Source of the DNA: Eimeria necatrix
Taxonomy: Eukaryota; Apicomplexa; Conoidasida; Eucoccidiorida; Eimeriidae
Assembly (NCBI RefSeq): GCF_000499385.1
Contig: NW_013654967.1
Coordinates: 1-64,000, forward strand
Direction: 5' to 3'
Length of the DNA: 64,000 nt
Position 1 is the stretch's first letter, and each line of letters begins with the position of its first letter. A program made the position numbers and the translations under genes. The notes under the pieces were generated by a model, which did no database searches, had not been told where the DNA came from, and worked only from the letters and a program-made list of their open reading frames with translations. Below, piece by piece: positions 1 to 12,800 of this stretch.

Positions 1-365
1 TTCGTGAATACATCGGCTTTTGCGTAGAGTCTGGAGTATTCTGTGAGTGCACCGTATGCTTGCGCTTCTAGTGCTTTACAAGCGCAACAGTGTAGAGCCT
101 TTCAGGCGCTAAAGGGAGTGTGGGCTTCATGTTCTGATCAGAGTGCAACACGAGCGGCAACAGGTACGTCTCGGGCTCAGTGAGGGCCGTGGAGTACTAG
201 GTCCACGCAGAAACGACACATGTTACGTGCCCGTCGTGTGACCAGGGAAAGACAGCCTTGCAAGCGTCGCCCAGAATCACGAAGTGCACTTCTGTTGCCG
301 TTTCGTATGCATGAAATGATCCCGCGTTTTCGTGAATGCATGGAGTCTAGCCTACCGTAAGGTAG

Positions 366-807
366 TACTTGCCTTTTTGGTGGATGCCTGGATGCTTCGT
401 GGCCCATAGCCAACTAGATCGAGTGGCATTAAATCATTGGTTCGGCCATCCGAGAGTTTCAAAAAATGCAGAGGGAGACATATTCTTTCGCTGTCCTGCA
501 CAGTTTTTCTGTTGTGCTTGCTTACATTTCTCCGAACTTTCACAAGCACAGCAAGCTTTTCGTTGAAGTAGGGGGCTTGTAGCTTCTACTTGCCTTTTTG
601 GTGGATGCCTGGATGCTTCGTGGCCCATAGCCAACTAGATCGAGTGGCATTAAATCATTGGTTCGGCCATCCGAGAGTTTCAAAAAATGCAGAGGGAGAC
701 ATATTCTTTCGCTGTCCTGCACAGTTTTTCTGTTGTGCTTGCTTACATTTCTCCGAACTTTCACAAGCACAGCAAGCTTTTCGTTGAAGTAGGGGGCTTG
801 TAGCTTC
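366..807. repeat. Direct tandem duplication, two 221-bp copies
   Basis: Bases 366-586 are repeated at 587-807 with no difference that I could see. The copies abut directly, and the bases just outside differ (GTAG before copy 1, GATG after copy 2), so the unit is 221 bp. Each copy has one short open frame of 65 codons on the + strand and a similar one on the - strand. They exist only because the DNA is repeated, and nothing in them looks like a protein domain. Perfect identity suggests a very recent duplication or an assembly artefact. Confidence 0.95.
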
Positions 808-1184
808 GATGCTGTTGTCTAGTCTATTGCCTATGCATACGCAGAACTACAGCCTCCATGTTATTAGTCTTCTGAGAAACTGGTTTTACGTTTGAAAAGC
901 GTGGGTTTGCCCAGTGTGGTGTCTTGCACGATTTCATGCAGAGGGAGACATATTCTTTCGCTGTCCTGCACAGTTTTTCTGTTGTGCTTGCTTACATTTC
1001 TCCGAACTTTCACAAGCACAGCAAGCTTTTCGTTGAAGTAGGGGGCTTGTAGCTTCGATGCTGTTGTCTAGTCTATTGCCTATGCATACGCAGAACTACA
1101 GCCTCCATGTTATTAGTCTTCTGAGAAACTGGTTTTACGTTTGAAAAGCGTGGGTTTGCCCAGTGTGGTGTCTTGCACGATTTC
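687..1184. repeat. Second, overlapping tandem duplication, two 249-bp copies
   Basis: Bases 687-935 recur at 936-1184. The unit starts with the last 121 bp of the upstream 221-bp unit and runs on into unique sequence, so a second duplication event used part of the first repeat. The copies appear identical. The bases before each copy differ (AAAAA before the first, GATTTC before the second), which fixes the junction near 936. No gene is supported here. Confidence 0.93.
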
Positions 1185-1238
1185 GTTTGAATATGTTATG
1201 CTTTCTCGTTTGCCACAGAGGAGTGACGAACTGCAGTT

Positions 1239-1460
1239 GTGTTTGCTTTGCAGCAACTTCAGAAGGCCCGCAGCCACAAATGCCAGGTGCGCCTTGTGCT
1301 GAAGTGCTTGAAGCAATCTATCTGTACAAGTCTCGTAGGTGATGAAGAGTCGCCAAGTGATCAGTTTCGCACTAACAGCGTGCTGATATGCTCTGTCGTT
1401 TGCACTGCAGCAACTTCAAAAGGCCCGTCGCCACAAATGCCAGGTGCGTCTAGTGCTGGA
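1239..1460 (+). repeat. Duplicated exon-like cassette
   Basis: Two diverged copies of about 60 bp lie near 1239-1300 and 1398-1460. Both read LQQLQKAR(S/R)HKCQVRLVL in the + direction and differ mostly at synonymous positions. Inside each copy a 33-nt core is preceded by TTTGCAG or CTGCAG (acceptor-like) and followed by GTGCG (donor-like). Each could therefore be a mini-exon encoding QLQKAR.HKCQ. I found no start, no continuation and no family match. The protein-level conservation suggests the cassette was once coding, possibly a decayed gene fragment. Confidence 0.45.
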
Positions 1461-3377
1461 GGACTGCGCACGAATTTCCGCGCGCCCGTACTATTTGACC
1501 ATGTGATGTAGTAAAGTTGGGATTTAAACGTTTTACCTTTCACTGCATTGCAGGGAAATGCCTTCTGTTGTCTGCTGCGAGTTCGTTTACAGGGCCATCG
1601 CCGCTTACTGAAGACTTTTCTTCCGAAGAAAATGAATAGACTTAAGCAAATAAACCGTAAGCATGCCAACGCCCTTTCTGGATATTGCTGTACTAAACAG
1701 CATTGCCTGTTGCGGTCCCGTCTGCAGTACTTGGTTCATGGCGTCGTTGAACTGCCGCAACTGCCCGCTATGTACCACCGCAAGTCGCTTTACAGATCAT
1801 CTCAATGCATATATTTGCACATCCTTTTTATGATGATACAGCTAATTGCCTTTGCATCCCCTTGAAGGAACGTCTCCGCAAGTGCCTTTTCAAGCAATTC
1901 TTGGGGTCTACTACACTGCTGTGTGCTTGAATGAAGGATTCACCGTTGCAAAGGCCTACGGACGCAATCGATTAGGGGCCAAAAAGGAGTTTTTCACCGG
2001 CATCCCGAGAAGAATGCTGATCGGCAGGCGATGCTTTGAAAAAATAAGCCAACGTTTTATACCAGATTTTTGTTGCGTCCATAGCTTGACGAAAATCAAA
2101 TATGCAACCCAGCTGTTTTCTACAAGGCTGTCAATGCTGCCAAGCTTTGAATTTGCTTTTAAAAGACTGCCACGTCAACATCTAACCACGTGGAGACAAC
2201 ATAGCAACATTGCCGTATATGCATATTATGTGTGCCCAGCGTCTTTACTTCATATTCTGCGAAGCTTACAGCTATTTGGGTAACATTATTCCTTTAGCAC
2301 ACTGGGAAGCGATCTAGTTGCTCCAGCAGATCAAAGAAAAAGCCCTTTCTTACCTGGAGATGCTTTAACTGAACGTCATGTAGCCTCACGCAAAACTCTA
2401 GTATGATGGTTTCCGAAGACCTTGTATTTGGTAGCAGTGCCGGGCAAAAAGCCAATCCACTTACCACACCAGCCACACTTCTAGACTTGTTAATCTGTCC
2501 AAACATGCCTTGAAGTTTGCCACTACTTGGCTGGGGAAGAACAACGCCTTTCCTCTCGTTCACAGGCCTATCTAGTCAAGATATCCGGTCTACTCGCCAT
2601 CTAGCCTTGTCCCTTAATCCCAGGAACCGAATGCGTCAATTCTTTGGCCATGGGACGTGGCAAAAAAGATATCCATTCTATCACCTCATTTAGAACCGTG
2701 TGCAACCTTGCGTGATCACTAGTTTTCTTGCATCCGTTGGCTGGCTTCACACAAGCAGGCTAGGTGTAATGGCTTGCGCAGCTCTTCTCAACTTAGCTCT
2801 TGCTTTTCATCCAAGATAGTGTTCCAAGATCAGAGTTAGGCGTGGCAGCTCACGAGCTTTCCCCGACACTACCTTTTAGCTACTCAACTGGTTAGATGCT
2901 CATTATCCCCAAGCAACGCCCACAGCTCCAAATTGGGTATGCCACTTTCATTTTTCACACTTTGCGTTTTTTCTAAGCACTATTTCAGTGGTTAGTGTTC
3001 AAATATGAAATGCAGAACTGCCCAAAGTCTGTGGTGGCGCGTCGTGGAAGACTTTTGCGTGACGCCGTCCTGCAACTCTGGGAAAATTCTTCCCTTATGA
3101 GGTGTAGAGAGGCCTTAAAACTTATGCGAACATTTGGGCACCCCAGACCTTCGGATGCTTAAGGATGAACTCGCTTTTTTCCGAAGCTGCTGCCGTCGAC
3201 CTTTCCCGTGCACGAACAGTCTCGTCCATAGAACTGTCCCAGCGAGATTGGAGTCCAGGAGTCTGAAATCATATGCCGTACTAATAACCACATTTCTTTG
3301 AAAAATGGAGGAGGAGTTTTCATTCCTTATGATGCTGGCCTCTTGCTCAAACTCGGGGCTTCGCTCGGTTCTTCATT
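1461..3377. other. No supported gene
   Basis: This stretch is low in CAG repeats and has only short open frames. A - strand frame at 2294-2563 contains a donor-like GTGGTAAGTG near 2460 and a possible exon ending near 2357. The splice phases of the two pieces do not agree, so I make no call. Confidence 0.4.
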
Positions 3378-3424
3378 GGGGGGCCCCCGATCTTCTCGCT
3401 CCCCTGTAACCTTCATATATAGCT
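3378..3424 (+). promoter_or_regulatory. GGGGCCCC palindrome followed by TATA-like box
   Basis: A GGGGGGCCCCC run (3378-3388) is followed about 25 nt later by CATATATAG (3414-3422). Both lie about 570 nt upstream of the start codon at 3993. Comparable GGGGCCCC runs precede several other genes in this window, so a promoter role is possible but not proven. Confidence 0.35.
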
Positions 3425-3992
3425 GAAAACGCCTCCGTTTGACTCCTCTTGCCCTGCTCTAAAGCAAAACCATCAGGCTACCAGGGTTTTTTCAGCACTA
3501 AACCAGCTAAAACACTGAAGCATAGTGCCTCTCTTTGTGTCTCTCCCTGGTGGGTGCACAGCTGCCTTCGTCCGCTGAACGGTGCCCCTTGTTCCGCTCG
3601 TTTTTTCCGCTGTCTTTGTCCTTCCGTTGCTTCTTTTCTTCCTTTTGTAAGAAAATTAATCATTTTTGGCCTTGGAAACTGCACGTTTCATCGACGTGAC
3701 TTGCAAAACAGTACCGAGGTGCTCGGTCATTTCGGGCGCGCGCTGCCCAATGTCTCCTTCTCTTCTCTGACGTAGCCCATTGCTTGCTCCTTGCTTCGCT
3801 TTTAACTTGATCCACTTCAATTATCCCTCACTAGCGTTGATGTGCCGCCTCTGTCATCCCTTCCACAGGGCCTTTGCGGCTGGCCCTGGGCTTCGGTGTA
3901 GCTAGAAGAAGCGCCCAGGAGCGGGCCGCTTTCTCCCATCCCGGCTAAATGCTGACCTATTCATCCGGCTCTATAGCCACCTGGAAACACAG

Positions 3993-6900
3993 ATGAGGGT
4001 GCAGCTGCTACATCTTCCCCCCGGAGGCGCCTACGTGGCTCTGTTGCTGCCAGCCTTCCTATCAACCATATACGGCGGATTTTTGCTGGCAGCAACACTG
4101 CAGCAAGAAGGAGCATCCGCAGTCCTTCATTCAAACTCTGCCATTTGGGCATTGGCCGTGGCTTTGGGCAGCTCCCTAGGTTTCAGTTTGCTGTTAGCAG
4201 CAGCTGGCACCTACGCCATCAGTGGTCGCATGGCCGCAGCGGATTTGTGGCTTTTACTGGGGCTTCTGCTGCCGGGTCTTGCTTCTTCTCTCACAGTTGG
4301 GCCACCCTCTCTGGGGCTTACTCCTGCCAGGCTCTATGGAGGCACTTATCTGCCCGTCGCTGTTGGGCTCTACTGTTTTGCCGGTTTGCCTCCAACTCTT
4401 TTGATACTGCTTGCGCTGGCAGCAGCCGCACCCTGTGCTGCTCAGGCAGCTCGCTGGGGTGCCGGTGCTGCTGACCAAGCCCTCAGTGCCCTGCATGCGG
4501 CTGCAGCGAACTTCCTTGGCTGGTGCCTATGCACACGAATATGGAGGGAGGCGCTTGCTCTTCTTGTGGCGGAGTTGCTACCCTATCAAACAACATGTGA
4601 AGCCCTCCCCGGCCTGGAGGCGTACGAACTTAGGGTCATCAGGGCTCAACGCATTCACGCAGCCGCAACGTTTGCTGCTGCTTCTCCTGGAGGAGGAAAA
4701 CCAGCAGCTATTGTAGCAGCTACATTTGCTGCCGTGGAGAAATCAGGGGCTGCAGCACAAGAAACAGCGGCAGCAGACTGGGGAAGAAACTGCCAGCCCA
4801 GTCCAAAAGCATCGCCACAACCTGATGACCACAAGACCCAGTCCCAGCAGAAAAAGCCGGTGCAGGAACAGCAACAGCGACAACGGCCAGTCTTAGCCCA
4901 CGAAAGCCAACTTAGAAGCCCGGGGTCAACTGCTGTTCTACCGGTGGAACCGCAGAGACAGCAGCAGCAGCACACTCGGCCCCGCGACTCTCTTTTTAGT
5001 AGCAACACTTTATGCTTAGCTGCTTCACCACGATTAGCAGCGCAGAGAAGCCAGCAGCAGCAACAGCAGTCGCACCAGCAAACGCATCACCAGCAACAGC
5101 AGCAGCAACTGCAGTCACCACCTACGGACCTGACAGTGAAAGAGTTTTCAGAAGCCCTTCCCTCATCAACTAGATCTGCAATACCGGGACTTCAAGGGGC
5201 AACAGCCACAGCAACAGAAGCCACTGCAGGCGCACATGGAGCAGGGGCGGAAATGGTCACAGCAGTATCTGCAGATGCTGCAGGAATGGACCTCTCGACA
5301 CCACAAACTGACTCTTTGCATGAGCAACAAGATAATCATCACCGGCAGTTTCCATTACGTCAGAGAGCAGGAGGCTGCCAAATGTTTTTCCGCTGCAGGC
5401 GACAACACACCACACCTTCCTGCCTGCTGCATAACCGGTCTGACCCTTCAGCAGCTACAGCCTCATCAGCAGGGGCTCGGCTACCTGATACACTACTGTC
5501 AGCAGCTACGGGGACCCAAAGGATGCGATTCGAGACAAATCCGCGGCGTCAGTCCTTGACAAGGATCAGCTACCAGCCGCTGTTGACGACGCGGCAGCAG
5601 CTACAACACCAGCAAGAACAGCAGGCTCCACACCAAATTTCCTGGATCCAGCCCCATGCTACTGATACAAAGCAAGAAGATGTCCTTCCTGCTTTAGGAG
5701 CCACAACAGCAGTTGCAGCAACAACAGCGGCTGCAGCAGCAGCCGCTGCAGCTGCTGCTGCAGCTGCAACTGCAGAATCCACGCAGGCATGGCGCTTTGG
5801 GCGGCTTGATATCCCTTCTCAGGAAGCCAGTGCCTCTGCTACTCTTCCAGCAGCAGCGCCAGGCCCAAAGTCTAGACGTGGGAGCATACATCAAGGGGGC
5901 AGTAGCAGCAGGAGCAGCAGCGGGGTCAGAGCGGCAGACTGCGCTGGCCGTGAGCTGTTATATAAGCCCCCTTGGGGTCCTCAACAGAAGGGCGATGCTA
6001 CGTTTAGCTCTGCAGCAGTATCATCATCAGCAACCGGAATGAAGCCACATTCTCGAAGCGCGGCAGCAGTGGCAGCTGCTTCCAGCGCTGCTGCTGCAGC
6101 TGTAGGGATTGTTAAGTCTCGAAAAGCCGCTGCTATTCTGAAAAAAGCTGCAAGGCGATTTACTATGCTACACAGCACCCGTCCTATATTTCTTAAGAAA
6201 CGATGGGTGACAAAGAGGCCCCTGCAGCAACAGCAGCAGCAACACCAGCAACTTTTGAGGCTTCTGCACCTTCATGAGGAACAGGAGCCTGCAGTGGCTA
6301 CCAGGAGAGGCCTACCAGCTCGACATTTAAAAGAAGTTCGAAGCAGTAGTAGCAGTCTCTGCCGCAGCAGCAGCCAGATCTCCGCGTCCCTCCATGCAGC
6401 AGTAGCAGCAACAACAGCAAAAGCAACGGCCGCTCCTCATCTTTCTCATGGCGCCGTTGGATTTGCCAGCAGTAGCAGGAGAGCTAGCTGCTGCAGCAGT
6501 ACCTATCTGTCAAACGCGAGCGCAGCGGCTCTTGCAACGATAGAGGCTCCAGTTTCTTCTATAGCGCCTGTCCCTAGTTCTTCTATTGCTACAGATGCGG
6601 TTGCTCCTGCTGCCTTGGCAGCTACTTCGGCTACAGTGGCCCCGCATGGCAATGGCGGTAGCACCAACAGCGCCGGCAGTATGGATGAGCTCATGCAGCA
6701 ACACGGATTGCAGTGGCTGAGGCAGCGGCTCGCCGAGAATCAAATAGATGACGATTTTGTAGTCTCACTGGACATGTGCTGGGAGCTCTGCTGGCAACTG
6801 TGCCAAAAAGCAGCTGTCCGTACACTTGAAAAGGACCTCACCGCATATGCTGTGGACCCTACAGTAGCCCCAACGACAAATGCTGCAGTTGCATCGATGA

Positions 6901-8519
6901 AAAATCCAAGCGTTGGTTCTGGCACCTGCAAAGGGCACAGCCAGAAACGGGGAGAGATGAGCGGCTGCCTGGCTACACCAGATACACAGCCGCCTCATTT
7001 GCAGCAGATAGTAGACCGGCAACTGCAGGAATTGCACGCTCTGCAGCTTGAACAGCAGAAACATCAGGAGAGACAACAGCAGGACAAGGAGGATGACGTG
7101 GCAGCGGAACTGTCTGTGATAAGGGCAATCGGTACCGTAGAAGCTGCAGCGTAAGGACTGCAAGCGCAGGCGCAAACTTTGTTGCACTTTTGCCTTCTTG
7201 CCGTGTCTCCTGACTCGGCCTGTTCCACGCTGCAGCATTCCTCCAGGACCTGTTTTTTTGCCACTGTTATGTGCATTTCTTATTAAGTTACGGCTTCCCA
7301 TTTTTGTCGTTTGAGTTCTTGACTCTGCTGCCACATTTTATGCGAATGCTGTTGGTGCTGTTGCTGCAGGCGGCTCCAGCAGTGGCGAAAACAGCAGAGC
7401 AGGGCAGGGTCGGCGCTGCCACAGCATCTGCTACAGCAAGTCATCTGTGATGCAGCTGCCGCAGCAGTTGCTGCTTCCTCACCTTCAGCTTCAACAAACG
7501 CAACAAGGCGTTGCAAAACAGCAGCGTCTCAAGACGTCCGCCTCAAGGCAGTTCGTGTGGATTCACGCGCAGTAACCTACCACACACGTCGTCAGCAACA
7601 GCAGCGGCAGCAAAAGACGACTGGCAGCGCAATTTCCTTTGCACATTTGTGGAGGATTCTGTTTAAATGCATTCATACAACAAACAACAAAAAGACATCG
7701 AGGGAGCTTGCAGCAGAGAAGAAGCAGCAGAAAGCTGTGGCTCTTGTTTTGCAAAGGGAGCTGCTGTGGAGGGAGCAGCAGGGGCCACAGCCAGGACCCC
7801 TTGCATCGGCTGCTGTTGCAGCCAATATGGCTCCCGGAAACTCCAGTAGACAGGCAAGAGGAGCACTTGGGAGTATACCAAAAATAATGCCGTCCCTGCA
7901 GCACGAACAGCAGCCCCCAGGCCGCAGAAAAGGAGGCATCGAGAAAACCTGTACGCACCGCAGCGTTTGTCGCAGCAGCGATAGCAGCAGCTGTCATACA
8001 TGCGACGGAAGAACAGCAGCTAAAAGCAGCAGTGCGCAAACATCAAAAGCTCGTTGCTTTACAGAAGCGGCTACTGCGCAGGCAACATCCGTGTCAACAA
8101 CAGATGCAGCGAGAGCAGCAGCAGCAGCAGCAGAGACGCTGCAGTATATTGCGACTCCAAAGCAGCATACGAAGGCCGCTGACATCTCCCCGTTACGCAG
8201 TGGTGCTGCAAATCATAAGTCATCACAAGCAGCAGCAGCAGATGCCGAATCAGAAGTCGAAAAATCGCCATGTATTTCGTTCACACGTTTGGGAGACAAA
8301 GCAACGGAAGTGAACATCTGGAAACGCCTGTTGCAGCATCTTTATCTCTGTTGCAGAGCAAAGGCGGCGGGAGTGTTTTTAGTACTGCAAGATGCTGCTG
8401 TTGGTGCCGCAGCTGCTCGATTGCTGGTGCAATCAGCAGGTCGCAGCAGTCCTCCGCCGTTGCCCCTGCAGCGTCTTACGCTGAAGTTTGCAGATGCTGC
8501 AGTTGAAGAGTATGTGTAG
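3993..8519 (+). CDS. Large four-TM protein rich in Ala/Gln/Ser repeats, unrecognised
   Basis: Exon 1 is 3993-7150 and exon 2 is 7370-8519, giving about 1435 residues. The stop codon of the long first frame (TAA at 7152-7154) lies inside a donor, GC|GTAAGG. Splicing from there to TTGCTGCAG|GCGG at 7369/7370 keeps phase and opens a further 383 codons. Residues 1-150 hold about four hydrophobic helices (roughly 13-36, 50-75, 82-102 and 112-145). A short conserved-looking region follows (about 165-220, rich in Ala, Leu and Trp). The rest is poly-Gln, poly-Ala and poly-Ser broken by basic stretches, including 13 Ala near 5730. A more ordered, possibly helical block near 6690-6850 contains LRQRLAENQIDDDFVVSLD. 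No family is recognised. The repeats are typical of Eimeria and say nothing about function. More exons may follow 8519. Confidence 0.6.
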
Positions 8520-9568
8520 CACACCTCTTTCAACTTTCCACCTCCCGTACTATTTGGCCGTAATTGCAGCGTATGGCGGCAGCTCTAACCACGCCGAGCA
8601 TCTACAGAAGTCCCGGATGTCTGAGTGCTTGTTCACTTCAAGCCTGTACACATATTTGCCTCTGTTGCCACTATTGCTGCACTCTGTGAGTATGCGCTGT
8701 AGGCAGTATGTGGCCTGGCGTGTTGGTTGGATGGAGCGGAAACGATTGAACAGCTGCGGCAAGCCAGCGCTGCTACTGTGGGGCTTCCTGAGTTTGCTAC
8801 TGCCTGCTGCTGCATTCAGCTGGGCTTTAAACGGCACAAAACAGCAGCCACAGCAGTACCGCTCCTGGAATGGCTTCAAATTCTACGCCGGAGCGCGTCT
8901 TATATTGCAGCTTGGTGGTGAGGCGGCATTGTTTCTGCTGTCACCATGCAGCATCAACAGCAGCCGCAGCAGCAGCAGTAGCGGCTGTAGCAGTAGCGGT
9001 AGCAGTAAAACGGCGACTGCAAGAATGCGTTCCTTCGTCTCGTACATATTTCACCTGAGGTACGCGCCTCACTGAGGTCACAGCTGTCTAGCTGGTGCCG
9101 TCAAGAAAGCATGCTGTGCCTCTTGCTGCTGTCGCTGCTGCTACTGCTGCTCGCGTCACTCCACTGCAGGTGATGCTGCTGGCACTAAATGACCATCAAG
9201 GTTTTTACAGCTTCGCTTGTCGGCGTCTCAGGCTTTGCCTCTGCCTCTTGGACGTCCCCTTTCACCTGCAGCTTCTGTCGCTGCAGCAGCATGCAGTTGA
9301 GGATCTGGTGGTGTATGGTCCGCTGCTGCTGCAGCTGGCAGCAGCAGCTCTGCAGCAGCAGCAGCAGCAGCGCCATGCCTTCTTAATTTTTGTGGTGTAT
9401 ACTTCTGTTTTCGTCTGCGTCATTTTCGCGTGTCTGTGCCTCGTAGAAAAGCAAGCGGTGCCAGGTCCCCCTGCTGCATCTTTGCTGCTACTGCTTTTGC
9501 GCAGTGGAGTGGCATTTTCTTTCTTATGGTCTGTGCTTCATTGCCTTGTGCTGAGGTGCGTTCACTGA
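8520..9568 (+). other. Probable further exons, not resolved
   Basis: Several stretches read like coding sequence but in different frames. The clearest is about 8697-8921, containing GAETIEQLRQASAATVGLPE and later LLEWLQILRRSASYIAA. A second, about 8957-9055, is Ala/Val-rich and ends KRRLQECVPSS. A third, about 9270-9375, contains LQQHAVEDLVVYGPLLLQLA. Acceptor-like CAG and donor-like GT sites exist between them, including GA|GTATGT at 8509. I could not find one chain with consistent phase. They may be the 3' end of the gene at 3993 or a separate gene. Confidence 0.35.
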
Positions 9569-9854
9569 GGTGCTATATCCTTTTTCTAGTTGCTTGCTGA
9601 TGGCTGCGATTGGCGAATAGATAAAACCAGCCAGACAGTGCACTCACCTGTGAATCGTCGTCTCTAGCAAGTATCAGCTAGTTGCAGTGCCTTCTTAGGG
9701 ACAGCAAGCAATCAGTGATTCCCAGGTAGTAGCCGCTCCTCAGGGTTGACTGGAACCAGCTGTAGCTTGTAAAAGCACGCTGTACCAAAGTTTGGAGCTC
9801 AGCAAGCTAAGCAGCTACTAAACTAACACGACTCAAGTTTTTCGGAACGCTTCA

Positions 9855-12800
9855 ATGATTTTTCATGTTCTGTCGTTGCTTCTGCTTCTTTTGGTGCTCA
9901 GCGTGGAGGAAAAGTGCAGCAGATGCGTTTTCTCGACAACAGTGCTTCCCTACCTGTTGCGCTTGGAAGCAGCAGCCTGCTGTGGATGCTGCGCGTACAC
10001 TGCATCAAGAGAGCCAGGCGACCGAGCCATCGGGTTAACAGTGGCAGAAACAGCAGTAACAGAAGCTGCAGCGACGGAGGCAAAGTTGACGACAGGAGAA
10101 TCTGTTCCCGCTGCCGTGGTCAACACGAATCCGCAACTTTCTCACAGACAGGAGAAACAGCAACTGTTGGAGCAACAGCAGCGCTACGTATCTAAAGCGA
10201 CGGGAACGGGGAATCCTAGTGGCAAAATAAGCGGTCAAAGAGGCGAAAGTCAAAACAGGAAGTCTTCAGTCCAGGGAGATAGTGGGACTTTGAATACTTC
10301 CGACAAAACCAAAAGCAGCAGTAGCAAGAGCCCAGAAACACCAGCAACCAAAAGCGCATTCGGCATGAAGAAACAGCCTTTCAAGAGGGCTGGAAGTAGC
10401 AGCTCTTACTGGCCACAAAGGCTTCAGCGTGTAATTCGATGCCGCACACCGCGCCACAAGAAGATGGGCTCAGTGCTGCAGCAATGGAATAAGAAGCAAC
10501 GGAAACAAAAGCAGCAGGAGCAATCACAGCCAAAGCAAGAGCAGCAAAAAGAGCAGATGCACCAGCAACAAATGCAGGAGGTGCGCAGCCTTGCAGTGCG
10601 ACGCTATTATTCTACTGGTTCCCTTATTGAGAAAGAGCGAGCGGCAGCAAAGGAACCAGAAGAGGCTGCTGCCGCTGCAGTCACTGCTTGGTCAGATGTG
10701 GAGCCATCACTCGTGTGCAGAGAGCTCCTGGAAAGCCTTCCAGCCCGTAGAAGGCGACAACGCAGTCAGAGCAACAGCAGAAGCAGCAGCGGCAGGAGAA
10801 GCTTGCGAACTTCTCAGCGTAAAGTAGGTACACAGTTGCAGCAACGGCCCTCAGTAACGCTCCAAATTGCACAGGCATCCAGACAAAAGTCCATTGACGT
10901 TTTGCGTGGCCTCCTAAAGGGTCAACTCCGAAACTCAGCAGCGGCAGCAGCGGCAGCCGCAATGGCCGGTTCTCCCAATGCTATTTCTGCCACTGCTGAT
11001 CGAGTGAATACCAAAGCTGACTGCAGCACTACCAGCAAGTCTGCCGCAAAGCTCTGGAAGTGGAGTAACCGCCGAGGAAGCAGTGGCTATGTGGGGCAAG
11101 AACTGCACCAAAGAAGCAGCATCAGCACCAGGCGAGCTGTTTGGACTCTCTTACGAATGCCAAAGGAATCTGACAGTCAGTTCCAGGTCACCCCCTCTTC
11201 TTTCCGCCAAGGTAGTGCTTCTGCATATGCTGTCGCTGCTACTGCTGCTGTTCGATGCTACCTCTGCGGGCGTTGTTGTTCCTTCTACTTTCTTGCCTAC
11301 GTACAGCCAGCTGCTCTATTCCCGTTTCAGCTGCTGATGGGCTTCCTTTTGCCTGGCGTGTCATTCGCTTATGCAGGCCAAGAAACAGGGAAAAGGGCAA
11401 TAGCATTTGCGCAGCAGCAGCAGCAGCACAAAAGGATGATGCTACAGCGGGTCCGCAGGCGACTAACATCCCTCCACAAAAGCTCTCGACAACACCGGAG
11501 AGCCCCAGCCAATTCACCGCGCTTACCGACAGCGACAGCAACTGCCGCTGCTGCTGTGAGCATGTCTCCCCCTGTTCACAAGGTTTCTGCTTCATTTAGC
11601 CGGCCTAAGTCGTGGACTCGTTTAAGGAGCATCCGATGCAGCAGCAGCAGCAATCTCCCATCATGGCTAAGGGGAAACAGCCTCAAGGATAGCCCAATTT
11701 GCAGGGGGACCGGAGACTCTCGACCGACCCGCAATCGCCTTCTGCTGCACCACCTGTCAGCTTGGGGGAACCGTGGCAGCAGCAGGAGCAGCAGCGGCAG
11801 CGGCAGCAGATTGTGGGGTGACACTGCTGCGGCGACGCCCGCAGCTGCGCACCCAGTACCCTCTACGACAATGGAGGCAGCGCGTTCTTCATATCGTTCT
11901 CGTGCTATTGCCTTGCCTGCTGCTGCAGCCCATATCGCTACGACTACAGGCCAGAGTCCTGCTGGTTGTGCTTCTGGAACTGTCAGCAGATATTGCAGGG
12001 CTGAGGAGGGCAGCCCGTATGCAGACAACGGCAAAACAGTAGCGGCAGCTACCACTGTTTGCAGGTGCCCACACAACGCGCAGTCCAGCTGCGATAGCAA
12101 GAGGCAACAGGTAGTCACGCTGAGACAACAGTTGCAGTTGCAACCATCTCGAAGTTCCTACTTTTCTTCCACAGACAAAAGGAGTGTAGCAGAAGTTGGC
12201 TACGGGGTAGTAGCAGCAGAAAGGGCCGGTGGTGCCCCAGCAGTGAGAGGGACTGCATTTGGACGGGTGGAACCAAGACCCGCAACGCCCACTGCAGCTG
12301 CAACAGATGTCTGGATTTCCGTTCCTTGCCTCGACCCTAACTGGAATTATGACGAGGAGGGATTTATAATTATGCAGCAGAAGCCGCACCAGTCGCAGCA
12401 ACAGCGGCTTTGGTTGCCTTGCCCGAACACCGAAGTCACTGCGGGCTCATCACCTCAGCTGCATGGGGTTTTCAGCATGAGGCGTCCAGACGACTGCAGC
12501 AAGCGCAGCAGCAGCAGCAGCAGCACCTGGGTAGCAGAAAACTCAAGAGAAACCCTTAGCTTGTGGGACTCCACGCCAGATGCTTTCACTATGAGGGGCA
12601 TCAGTGGCATTGACCAAGTACAGGCCCCGCGACCGTCTCGCCGGCCATCCCTGCTGCAGCAAGGCTCCATGCCGTACCCCTCTGCTGTTTCTCCCACTGC
12701 AGCTGGAGGCGGCAGCATTGGCGGCTTTAGGGCTACAAGCGTGGAGCAGCAGCGCGGCAGCAGTACAAGCAGCAGCCAGCAGCAGAGTCAGGAAGCGGTT

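Noticed and set aside
177..787. Several short open frames on both strands in the first 800 bp
   Set aside because: They come from the duplicated 221-bp unit and its reverse strand. They have no domain, and the frames repeat only because the DNA does.
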